Positions 1 through 6,415 of a stretch of 15,693 bases of DNA are shown in pieces. Below the pieces are notes generated by a model that had not been told where the DNA came from, ran no database searches, and saw only the letters and a program-made list of their open reading frames with translations. A program made the position numbers and the translations under genes. Each line of letters opens with the position of its first letter. Within the stretch, counting starts at the first letter, position 1. The stretch is from an uncultured Flavobacteriia bacterium. GTDB taxonomy: Bacteria > Bacteroidota > Bacteroidia > Flavobacteriales_D > Crocinitomicaceae. The stretch lies in NCBI GenBank assembly GCA_903887095.1, contig CAISOQ010000323.1, positions 1 through 15,693 of the forward strand, written 5' to 3'.

Positions 1-860
1 GCACCCTCCATGTCTTTAGTACCTTTGTTGGTATACCAAGTCCACTTTCCAACTTTTTTACCCTCTTCATAAAAGCCTTTAACATTAAGCTGGCCTTTAT
101 CATAGAAATAATTGTATTCTCCGTTCAGTTTTCCATTTCGGTAATTGCTGATTTTTTCTGTATCACCAGTGTAGTATGCATATGTCCAGGTGCTGTCTTT
201 TTCTCCTGCTTTAAAAAATCCCTTCAACGTAATGTAACCATAAGGACTTATTTCTTCAAAAGGCCCATCCTTTAATCCATTTTTAAAATTGTACCATTCC
301 TTCACTGTACCTGTGGTATGGAATGTTGACATTTCACCGGTACCATCAATGATTGTTTGAGTGTGCAGGGAATCTGGCAACCAAAAAGCAACAACTCTGT
401 TTTCCCCGCCTTTTATTTCCTCAATTGATTTTTCACGACCATCCAAGTAGAAGTAAGTCCATTTTCCAGATGGTTCGTTCATTTTATACGATCCTTGTAA
501 CGCCAGTTTTCCGTTTTCATTCCATTCTCTGTAAACACTATCTTGCCTACCTAAAACAAAGTACCCTTCCTGCTTTAATTTTTTATTGGGATAATACATG
601 ACTACTTTTCCATGCAGCATGTCTTTGTAATAGTTTCGTTCTTCCTCTAAAACACCGAATCTATCATAGTAGAGCCATTTACCATGTTTTTCTTTCGTTG
701 TTTCGATTGCATCTGTGTAATAGGATCCTATAGCTTGAAGTTGTGACTTATTAAAATCCCAAAATATAGATTCCTTGGGAGAAAGATTTTCCTTAAGTAC
801 GATTTGAGAAATCAATGCTAAAGGCGAAATAAGGATGAGAATTAAAGCAAGCTTCTTCAT
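1..860 (-). CDS. Exported MORN/YwqK-like repeat protein, 3' end outside window
   Basis: This frame is open from an ATG at 860 to the left edge, so about 286 residues are visible and the C-terminus is missing. The N-terminus MKKLALILILISPLALISQ is a clear signal peptide. The rest is a series of aromatic/Gly-Lys repeats of the MORN/YwqK type, for example HGKWLYY, SGKWTYFYLDG, LKDGPFEE, LNGEYNYFYDKG and VGKWTWYTNKG, spaced roughly 20-25 residues apart. Such repeats are common in exported Bacteroidota proteins, where they probably form an extended beta-hairpin sheet, and are often labelled 'toxin-antitoxin system YwqK family antitoxin' with little functional support. The LysE-family gene ends 40 bp upstream on the same strand, so co-transcription is possible. 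I see no separate promoter. The family call is firm; the function is unknown. Confidence 0.85.
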   Translation of the reverse strand, partial: MKKLALILILISPLALISQIVLKENLSPKESIFWDFNKSQLQAIGSYYTDAIETTKEKHGKWLYYDRFGVLEEERNYYKDMLHGKVVMYYPNKKLKQEGYFVLGRQDSVYREWNENGKLALQGSYKMNEPSGKWTYFYLDGREKSIEEIKGGENRVVAFWLPDSLHTQTIIDGTGEMSTFHTTGTVKEWYNFKNGLKDGPFEEISPYGYITLKGFFKAGEKDSTWTYAYYTGDTEKISNYRNGKLNGEYNYFYDKGQLNVKGFYEEGKKVGKWTWYTNKGTKDMEG

Positions 861-900
861 TTGAGATATTTAAACACTATAATACAGGATCTTTTTCATG

Positions 901-1548
901 TTACATAAGGACCAATGCACCTTGTATTGCCAAAAAAACACCAAACATGGCGAAAATAATTCCTATAAAATGGTTCAATGCAATCAGTATCTTCTCTGTA
1001 ATTAATGGTCGTAATAATTTGGCTCCAAGAATTTTAAGTAAATCAAATGAAAAGAAGGTGATTAAGATTGTCAACAAGAAATATAGTATGTAAAAACGAT
1101 GCTCCTCGTGTGGTTCATTTTTAGCACCAAGTGTAATAACACTGAACCAGTAGAAAATAACCAATGGGTTCGCAAAGTTGAGCAAGAATCCTTTCAAGCC
1201 AAGCAGAATAAAGTCTTTTGGACTTTGCAGGGTATTTCCTTCTTCATTTACCTTCACTTCTTTCGGTTTTTTAAAGAAGGTCGTAGCTCCATAAATTATG
1301 AACAAAATGCCGCCTGCCAGCTTCATGACGTCCTGTTTCTCACCACTCAAAATTGCAGAAACTTCTGAGTAAAAAACGTAAGCTATTAAAATGTAAAAAA
1401 CATCACTGAGCAGAACTCCTAAATCAAAGGCAATCGCAGCACGAACTCCTTTTCGGATACTTGTTTCAAGTAAAACAAAAAATACCGGTCCGATCATAAT
1501 GGTCAGAATAAACCCGGTAACGATTCCTTTTATAATTAGTTCAACCAA
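901..1548 (-). CDS. LysE/RhtB-family translocator
   Basis: This is an integral inner-membrane protein of the LysE/RhtB superfamily, which exports amino acids or related small metabolites. The substrate cannot be read from the sequence. The diagnostic N-terminal segment GxxxGFILTIMIGPVFFVLLETSIRKG is present, followed by about five more hydrophobic helices. A charged loop (FFKKPKEVKVNEEGN) falls after the third helix, and the LLNFANPLVIFYWF segment is typical of the family. I chose the TTG at 1548 as start because the product then begins (M)VELIIKGIVTGF, as family members usually do. The frame also runs back to another TTG at 1605, which would add 19 residues with no family resemblance. No ATG is available in either place. 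Length is about 215 residues, normal for the family. A MORN-like exported protein follows 40 bp downstream. Confidence 0.85.
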   Translation of the reverse strand: MVELIIKGIVTGFILTIMIGPVFFVLLETSIRKGVRAAIAFDLGVLLSDVFYILIAYVFYSEVSAILSGEKQDVMKLAGGILFIIYGATTFFKKPKEVKVNEEGNTLQSPKDFILLGLKGFLLNFANPLVIFYWFSVITLGAKNEPHEEHRFYILYFLLTILITFFSFDLLKILGAKLLRPLITEKILIALNHFIGIIFAMFGVFLAIQGALVLM

Positions 1549-1562
1549 TCGAAATATTTTTA

Positions 1563-1570
1563 CAAAAATA
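1563..1570 (-). promoter_or_regulatory. Possible -7 box (TATTTTTG) for the LysE-family gene
   Basis: Read on the minus strand, TATTTTTG matches the Bacteroidota -7 consensus TAnnTTTG. It would place transcription initiation just upstream of the TTG start at 1548, giving a very short leader. No good TTG -33 element is present at the expected distance, so this is tentative. If real, it supports the shorter start. Confidence 0.3.
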
Positions 1571-1646
1571 CGATTTGCGTTCGGAATGTAACGGTCAGAA
1601 AGCAATCAACCCAAAGATTGAAAAATTTACATTGATTTGCATCATT

Positions 1647-1679
1647 TTGTGGGAATATTTCACAAGTTGTTTACCTTTG
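1647..1679 (+). promoter_or_regulatory. Bacteroidota-type promoter (TTG ... TACCTTTG)
   Basis: A TTG at 1647-1649 and TACCTTTG at 1672-1679 match the -33/-7 pattern of the Bacteroidota primary sigma factor, with a 22-base spacer. The box lies 49 bases before the ATG of the 119-residue gene at 1729, leaving a leader of roughly 40 bases. The leader contains a tiny ATG-TCG-GCG-TGA frame near 1691, which looks incidental. Confidence 0.65.
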
Positions 1680-1728
1680 CACTCGAAACGCCCAATCGTT
1701 ATGTCGGCGTGATAAAAGAAATAAGGTT

Positions 1729-2088
1729 ATGAAAAGTGCTGCAGCAAACAAAAAGCTGGATGAAGTAATTGAAAAAGTTGAGAAAAAAGGCTTAGCCGCT
1801 TCTAAACTAATTGACGACCTCAAAGAACTCAGAGAATTTGCTTTGAAGGAGCAAGATCCACTTGTAACAAAGGTACTTCGCCTGACATATGAATTTATTG
1901 GTGAAAACAATGCGTTTGATGTTCAAGCTCAATACGAAGAAGACGAAGAAGGAAATGAATATCCGATAGAAATTGAAGATAACGAAAACCTATTGTACTT
2001 TTTGAACTTATTGAAAAATGCAGATCACAAAATTAACCGTGAAGAAATCAAAGATTACAGAACTGCTTTGAAATTGGAATTGTATTAA
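1729..2088 (+). CDS. Conserved-looking 119-residue acidic protein, unknown function
   Basis: I do not recognise this family. The predicted cytoplasmic protein has no signal peptide or membrane segment. Residues 1-55 are rich in Lys/Glu/Leu (MKSAAANKKLDEVIEKVEKK, then LIDDLKELREFALKEQ) and probably form amphipathic helices or a short coiled coil. Residues 65-85 form a strongly acidic stretch (YEEDEEGNEYPIEIEDNEN). A helical C-terminus (LLYFLNLLKNADHKINREEIKDYRTAL) follows. The start ATG at 1729 is preceded by GAAATAAGG, a weak purine-rich site. A good promoter upstream and terminators downstream indicate a monocistronic, genuinely expressed gene. It diverges from the LysE-family gene and converges with the nuclease gene, so neighbours give no functional clue. 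Confidence 0.8.
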   Translation: MKSAAANKKLDEVIEKVEKKGLAASKLIDDLKELREFALKEQDPLVTKVLRLTYEFIGENNAFDVQAQYEEDEEGNEYPIEIEDNENLLYFLNLLKNADHKINREEIKDYRTALKLELY

Positions 2089-2111
2089 TAACTACATTAT
2101 ACATGAAAACG

Positions 2112-2143
2112 AAACACTCACATTTAGCGGGTGTTTTTTTTTT
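2112..2143 (+). terminator. Rho-independent terminator after the 119-residue gene
   Basis: An 8-bp stem (AAACACTC with GGGTGTTT, one G-T pair) around a 9-base loop is followed by an uninterrupted T run to 2143. It begins 23 bases after the stop codon at 2088. The minus strand reads GAGTGTTTCGTTTTC after the stem, so weak termination of the convergent nuclease transcript is also possible. Confidence 0.8.
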
Positions 2144-2159
2144 GCTCAAAAACAACCCT

Positions 2160-2206
2160 ATTACAATCTTTAACGTCTTGTAATTAGTTGAGTAAGATTA
2201 CTCAAC
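2160..2206 (+). other. Two tandem inverted repeats between terminators
   Basis: ATTACAA (2160-2166) pairs with TTGTAAT (2178-2184). Directly after it, GTTGAGTA (2187-2194) pairs perfectly with TACTCAAC (2199-2206) around a 4-base loop. Neither hairpin is followed by a T run on either strand, so they are not obvious terminators. They could be part of a structured 3' UTR, a small RNA or a protein-binding palindrome. Only the complementarity is seen. Confidence 0.45.
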
Positions 2207-2231
2207 ACTGGTTTTATTTTCCTTGCAGTGG

Positions 2232-2278
2232 CCTGAAAAGAATTTTAACTCTTCCTTAAATTCTTTTCAGGTTTTTTT
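2232..2278 (+). terminator. Strong perfect-stem terminator hairpin
   Basis: A perfect 14-bp stem (CCTGAAAAGAATTT, 2232-2245, with AAATTCTTTTCAGG, 2258-2271) encloses a 12-base loop and is followed by seven T residues. Orientation of the T run makes it a plus-strand terminator. It abuts the stop codon of the convergent nuclease gene (2277-2279), so the T run overlaps that stop, and it would stop plus-strand transcripts entering the nuclease gene antisense. On the minus strand no T run follows the stem. Confidence 0.8.
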
Positions 2279-4988
2279 AATCACAATATTGGCAATAACT
2301 TCTATGTCCCTTGACTTGATGGAAAAAAGGAATTTCCTTGTCGTATAATTGATTTACCACCTCTTGCAGAAAAACCTCGAAAAGTAACGTGATTTCAGTG
2401 TAATCAAGGCTGTTTGATTGCAATGGGAAAAGCCCTCCTTTCAAATTCACCAATGAATAAATATTTGCAGACTCTGGGAATTGGCCGCTATTTTGTTGAT
2501 ACAGAAGGGTATACAAAGCAAGTTGAATAGCATGTTTTGTCGATGAAAAATAATCAATCAAACTTGTGTCAGGATCATAGCCACTCATGGAAACATCTTC
2601 TGATTTTACTTTCCCTGACTTGTAATCAATGATGCGTATTTTTCCATTAACAGAATCGATGCGATCGATGAAACCTTTAAGCGCAATCGTTTTTGGTTGA
2701 CCATTCACTGTTATATTTACTTGCGCATGCATTTCAATTTCGATGTATTCGATGAAAACAGGTGACGTTTGGGTCAAAAGGAATTTTCTTTCCTCTTCTA
2801 AAATCCTTTTTGTCAGTTCAGTAGCCATCCGAAAACTCAAAAGATTTTTTCCAGACTCAAATGCCGAGGCATCATCATCAAAATGTTTTAAAAATTCATT
2901 GCGAATTAATGCTTCATACTTTTGTAACATCAAGTCGATGTCTCTTGTTACTATATTTGGTGGTTGCGGAATAACTTTTTGACCTTTTTTATCATGCCTT
3001 GAAAACGGCAGGTATAATTCCTCCAAAACATTGTGAATGAAGGTTCCGAAAGTATTGCTTTCAACTTCTTCTTCTATACTTTCTTCTTCTCCAAACTCTA
3101 GAAGGTACCGGTAATAAAAATCGAGTGGACAATTGATGTATTTATTAATTGCTGACGCAGAAATGGGTTTATTAAAGAACTCATCCAATCGCAGAATTAT
3201 ATCATCTGTTTTTTGAACTAACTGAACAGATTCTGTCAATCCGGTGTCATTTGGAATAGAATAGAACTCCTTTTTCAAGTGAAAATTGGGATTAATTCTA
3301 CTCAGTTCAAGTTCCAACTGTAAGAGATATCGACTTGCCTCATTGCTGCCAATGTTTTCTTGAGAAGAAGTATAAGTTGTCCATATTTTATCGCAACGCT
3401 GCAATAAGCGATAAAAATGATGTGCAAATAATCCTTGTTTATCTCTTGGTGTTGGCAAGCCAAGGTAGGATCTAAGATCCATAGGAATCATTGTTTGCAG
3501 AGGATTGGTCGGCGGCATTTTACCTTCATTCAATCCTAACACAATTATATTTTTAAAGTCCAATAATCGTGTTTCCAACAGACCCATGATTTGCAGTCCA
3601 TCAATAGGATTACCGTGATAAGCTATTGATTTAGTGTTCCAGTGCTGAAAAAATAAATGTTTGAAACTTTTCAAGGTCATTTCAGGCAGGCCTTCGCGAA
3701 CAAGGTTTTCAAAATCAATTATTTCTCTATCGAACGTTTCGAGAATGGCTTTTTCAAATTCGTCGTCTTTTCCAAAGGAATTATACAACTCCCTATTTAA
3801 TGCTCGAATTGTTTGGATGGCTGACAACCAATCTCCATTCCAATCATGTAAGAGAAAATTCAATGATTTATCGGCATTGCCTGTAGTGAGAACTCGGTCT
3901 TTTTTTACAAAAATGCTGTTGCGCTTAATGAGTTCTTGTTCGATTCGAATAATGTCGCCTTTTTCCTTTTCTGAAAGCAAAAGCAACGTAAATGGATGAT
4001 TCCAAAAGCGCTGCAAATCTTGAATATAAATGGCCTGTGTTTTATAACGGATTTTATTTTCTTGAATGGTAAAAATAAGTTCAATCCAAGTTCTTAAGGC
4101 TGTGCTTCGAAGCGGCAATCCGAGTGTAATATTTGCTTTTTCAATTGTTGCCGGAAGATTTTTCATCAAAGGAGCAATCAATGACTCATCAGCCAATAAA
4201 ATAATGGTTTCATTCAGTGCCTCTTTATTAAACGTCGCAAGAATGGTGGATGCAACTTTCACTTGTCCTGTATGCTGAGCACACTCGATTATGCTTAGCT
4301 CTGTCTCTTTTGTTAAAAGATTATCAGCGATATATGGCAGTGATTTTAAGCCTAATTCTGACTGAAGTGTTCTCAGAAACTTACCCGCCTCGTGATTGCT
4401 GTCATTGAGGTAGAAAGTGTCCGCATCAATTATTACATGCGCTCTCCCCAGTTGATATAATTGTTTTATAATGCTTATTTCTGAAGGCGAAAGGGCATTA
4501 AATCCAGCAAAAAGAAATACTCGATCTTTTCTTTCCCTAAAAAGAACATCTATATTTTGTGAAAGGTACCGATAAGCGCTGCCTGCATAACAAAGGTCTT
4601 CTTTGTCCAATTGCTCATTCAATTCATTGTAATACCCTGGTAAACGATCCCAAAATTGCATGAATCTTTTTTGGCCTTCTGTCAATTCTTCTTGAGCAAA
4701 ACTCCAACTTTCTATCTCTTTTATGGATGCAAGATTTTTAAAAACATCCTTTGAATTTAATTTGTAACGATCTATTTCATCAAAGTCTGAAAGTAAAATA
4801 TTTCCCCATGCCATGAATTCGTCAAAGGATACATCCTTAGGGTCTGTTGGGTTGGCTAACTGTATTTTGAAAAGTCGAATAAGTGTTCTGGTTCGATCAA
4901 TAACAGTTCGATCACTAAAAGATCTTACCCATTTGTCAATTGTAACCATCTCGGGGGCCAATAGTGGCTTTCCCTCAAGCGTAAACAA
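2277..4988 (-). CDS. AddB/RecB-like PD-(D/E)XK nuclease, 5' end frameshifted
   Basis: This is a large DNA-repair nuclease subunit of the AddB type found in Bacteroidota: an inactive helicase-like N-terminal region followed by a RecB-family PD-(D/E)XK nuclease domain. Such proteins usually work with an AddA/UvrD-type helicase in processing double-strand breaks. No AddA partner is in the window. The nuclease core is visible: GFIDRID (residues about 772-778), IIDYKSGK (786-793) and IQLALY (Q822, Y826). A Cys at about 620 in YINCPLDFYYRYL and the terminal CQYCD (C899, C902) resemble the iron-sulfur cysteines of AddB, but the protein ends right after CQYCD, so a fourth Cys is missing. The only in-frame start is a TTG at 4988. 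The same frame carries conserved family sequence upstream, so the true start is probably the out-of-frame ATG at 5098 (separate entry). It may be a frameshifted gene or contain a sequencing error. Confidence 0.85.
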   Translation of the reverse strand: MFTLEGKPLLAPEMVTIDKWVRSFSDRTVIDRTRTLIRLFKIQLANPTDPKDVSFDEFMAWGNILLSDFDEIDRYKLNSKDVFKNLASIKEIESWSFAQEELTEGQKRFMQFWDRLPGYYNELNEQLDKEDLCYAGSAYRYLSQNIDVLFRERKDRVFLFAGFNALSPSEISIIKQLYQLGRAHVIIDADTFYLNDSNHEAGKFLRTLQSELGLKSLPYIADNLLTKETELSIIECAQHTGQVKVASTILATFNKEALNETIILLADESLIAPLMKNLPATIEKANITLGLPLRSTALRTWIELIFTIQENKIRYKTQAIYIQDLQRFWNHPFTLLLLSEKEKGDIIRIEQELIKRNSIFVKKDRVLTTGNADKSLNFLLHDWNGDWLSAIQTIRALNRELYNSFGKDDEFEKAILETFDREIIDFENLVREGLPEMTLKSFKHLFFQHWNTKSIAYHGNPIDGLQIMGLLETRLLDFKNIIVLGLNEGKMPPTNPLQTMIPMDLRSYLGLPTPRDKQGLFAHHFYRLLQRCDKIWTTYTSSQENIGSNEASRYLLQLELELSRINPNFHLKKEFYSIPNDTGLTESVQLVQKTDDIILRLDEFFNKPISASAINKYINCPLDFYYRYLLEFGEEESIEEEVESNTFGTFIHNVLEELYLPFSRHDKKGQKVIPQPPNIVTRDIDLMLQKYEALIRNEFLKHFDDDASAFESGKNLLSFRMATELTKRILEEERKFLLTQTSPVFIEYIEIEMHAQVNITVNGQPKTIALKGFIDRIDSVNGKIRIIDYKSGKVKSEDVSMSGYDPDTSLIDYFSSTKHAIQLALYTLLYQQNSGQFPESANIYSLVNLKGGLFPLQSNSLDYTEITLLFEVFLQEVVNQLYDKEIPFFHQVKGHRSYCQYCD

Positions 4989-5098
4989 AGAAGATGCAAT
5001 GTATTTTTTAGCGCGTTCGGAAGGTAAAACAATCGTTAGATTTCTAAGATTTAATTTGTTTCCTTGATGTAAAGCGCAATCTGGTCTGTAAATTTCAT
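4989..5098 (-). pseudogene. Out-of-frame N-terminal piece of the AddB-like nuclease gene
   Basis: Reading upstream of the TTG at 4988 in the nuclease frame gives LTIVLPSERAKKYIASSL, preceded by HQGNKLNLRN. The VLPSxRA segment is the usual N-terminal signature of this family, so these bases are coding. This frame has no ATG, GTG or TTG before its upstream TGA. In the neighbouring frame an ATG at 5098 opens MKFTDQIALYIKETN and stops at a TAA at 5051-5053. MKFTDQIALYI joined to HQGNKLNLRN... would make a natural family N-terminus. The join needs a -1 shift, equivalent to one base missing near 5054-5070. What is seen is the broken frame. Whether it is a mutation, an assembly error or recoding is undecided. 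Confidence 0.7.
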
Positions 5099-5160
5099 TT
5101 TTAATTCATGTACTTAAAAGTCGTATGAATATAACAAAAATGTATGTGCTTTTTTAAGAA

Positions 5161-6387
5161 TTACTCGAATCCTACTTTACTAAAGAAAAGCTTTGGACGG
5201 TTTGAATTCATGAATTTATTGCCACCATAGGCCTTCATGATTACCAAATACTGATCACTTTGAATCAATCGAATCCAATGCGGACCTTCTGGATATGTGT
5301 CTGACAATCCTTCGCAAACCTCCGTCCCATCATCTAAAAAATAATGAGCAGACATTGTTTCATCCGGGCCAGCAATATAAACTTCACCCTGTTCTTCAAG
5401 ACTCAGCGTCCCATCAATTGGCACTAATTCAAGTGAATATGTATTTCCCTGACCCATTTCCCGGTAGATTAAATAAGGATGGTTATCCCATATTTTAAGT
5501 TCCTTTGGCTTACCAGGAAATATCGCCAAAAGTCCAGCGGTTTCATTGAAGATAGTGTAACCTTTTTTCGATCGAACAGCCTGTTTTTCCTTGACCGGTT
5601 GTTCAGAGAATGTTGCCAAAACCCTTCGAAGTTTATAGCCTTTTGCCCTTAAAAGATTAATCATCCCCAATTCACCTGCCAAATGACCAGCGCCTACAGC
5701 ACAAAAAACGGATTGTTTCCGAAGAAGTGTATCAAGACCAATGGCCATTGTTTGATTTCTGCTGATAATAATGTCATCGTGCATTCCCGGGTTAAATGAT
5801 AAGTTTGCTTTCATCAAACGATCAAGGGAAGAGATATCGCCTTTGACATAAAAATCTATCAATTTTTCTTGGCTCAACACCTGTGGATTCAAGCCTAGTC
5901 TGCTGCTTTCCGTTTGTCCCCAGTCATTCATCATTTGAAGTTGGTCCTTCACCAACTCTAAAGGATAGAATTTTTTTTCAGCATTGTAGCAATATTCCAA
6001 GAAATAGGCATCAAGGAACTGAGGCATTCCATCTTCATCACCATAAATTGTCTTAGTAGGTTCATCGCTTCCTGTATAAGGTTTTCCTTTATTGTCTATC
6101 AGTAAACGGACATCTTCTTGACGTGTATCCCATTCATCAAAAAGAGAAAAAAGATCTGTTTCAAGAACTATAGATTCAGCTGTATTCAGCGCGAAATAAG
6201 TTGAGTCAGAAAAATTAAAAATCCTTTTATCATTGGAATGGAGACTTCCATACAAGTAACTTTTTGTTTTTAATCCATTGCCAGAAATTTCCCAAAGCAA
6301 CTCGTTTTCAGGTTGCACCGACTGTGCCAACAGATTGCCTGAGCATGCGATTAAAACAAAAAAAAGAAACTTGTTCAACATTTTCAA
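5161..6387 (-). CDS. TraB/GumN-family exported protein
   Basis: The 408-residue product has an N-terminal signal sequence (residues 1-22). It could be cut after LLAQ, or at the lipobox-like LIAC (Cys15), which would make it a lipoprotein. Residues about 28-260 match the TraB/GumN family: LLWEISGNG opening, YGSLH (46-50), VLETDL (75-80), ISRNQTMA (208-215) and VGAGHLAG (231-238). These are the conserved His/Glu/Arg/His positions proposed to form a metallohydrolase-like (Tiki-related) active site. Biochemical function in bacteria is unproven. Residues about 275-408 form an additional Trp/Tyr/Gly-rich region (for example MKAYGGNKF) that I do not recognise. The gene starts 28 bp after the hutI stop on the same strand and is probably co-transcribed. 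MLNK at residue 3 is an alternative start. Confidence 0.88.
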   Translation of the reverse strand: MKMLNKFLFFVLIACSGNLLAQSVQPENELLWEISGNGLKTKSYLYGSLHSNDKRIFNFSDSTYFALNTAESIVLETDLFSLFDEWDTRQEDVRLLIDNKGKPYTGSDEPTKTIYGDEDGMPQFLDAYFLEYCYNAEKKFYPLELVKDQLQMMNDWGQTESSRLGLNPQVLSQEKLIDFYVKGDISSLDRLMKANLSFNPGMHDDIIISRNQTMAIGLDTLLRKQSVFCAVGAGHLAGELGMINLLRAKGYKLRRVLATFSEQPVKEKQAVRSKKGYTIFNETAGLLAIFPGKPKELKIWDNHPYLIYREMGQGNTYSLELVPIDGTLSLEEQGEVYIAGPDETMSAHYFLDDGTEVCEGLSDTYPEGPHWIRLIQSDQYLVIMKAYGGNKFMNSNRPKLFFSKVGFE

Positions 6388-6415
6388 AACTAAAGGTAGG
6401 TGTTTTAAGCAATAA

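Noticed and set aside
353..601. Plus-strand frame of 82 codons within the MORN-like gene
   Set aside because: The minus strand here encodes clear MORN/YwqK repeats and a signal peptide; the plus frame is a shadow.
1..860. YwqK label as an antitoxin of a toxin-antitoxin pair
   Set aside because: It is exported and has no toxin partner nearby; the label comes from repeat similarity only.
1671..1910. Minus-strand Ser-rich frame of 79 codons opposite the 119-residue gene
   Set aside because: It is antisense to a gene with its own promoter and terminator and has no promoter or family resemblance.
5051..5075. Programmed -1 ribosomal frameshifting in the nuclease gene
   Set aside because: AAACAAA is present, but its codon phase belongs to the downstream frame, not the frame that starts at the ATG, so it is not a correctly phased slippery heptamer. 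No clear downstream stimulatory hairpin is seen.
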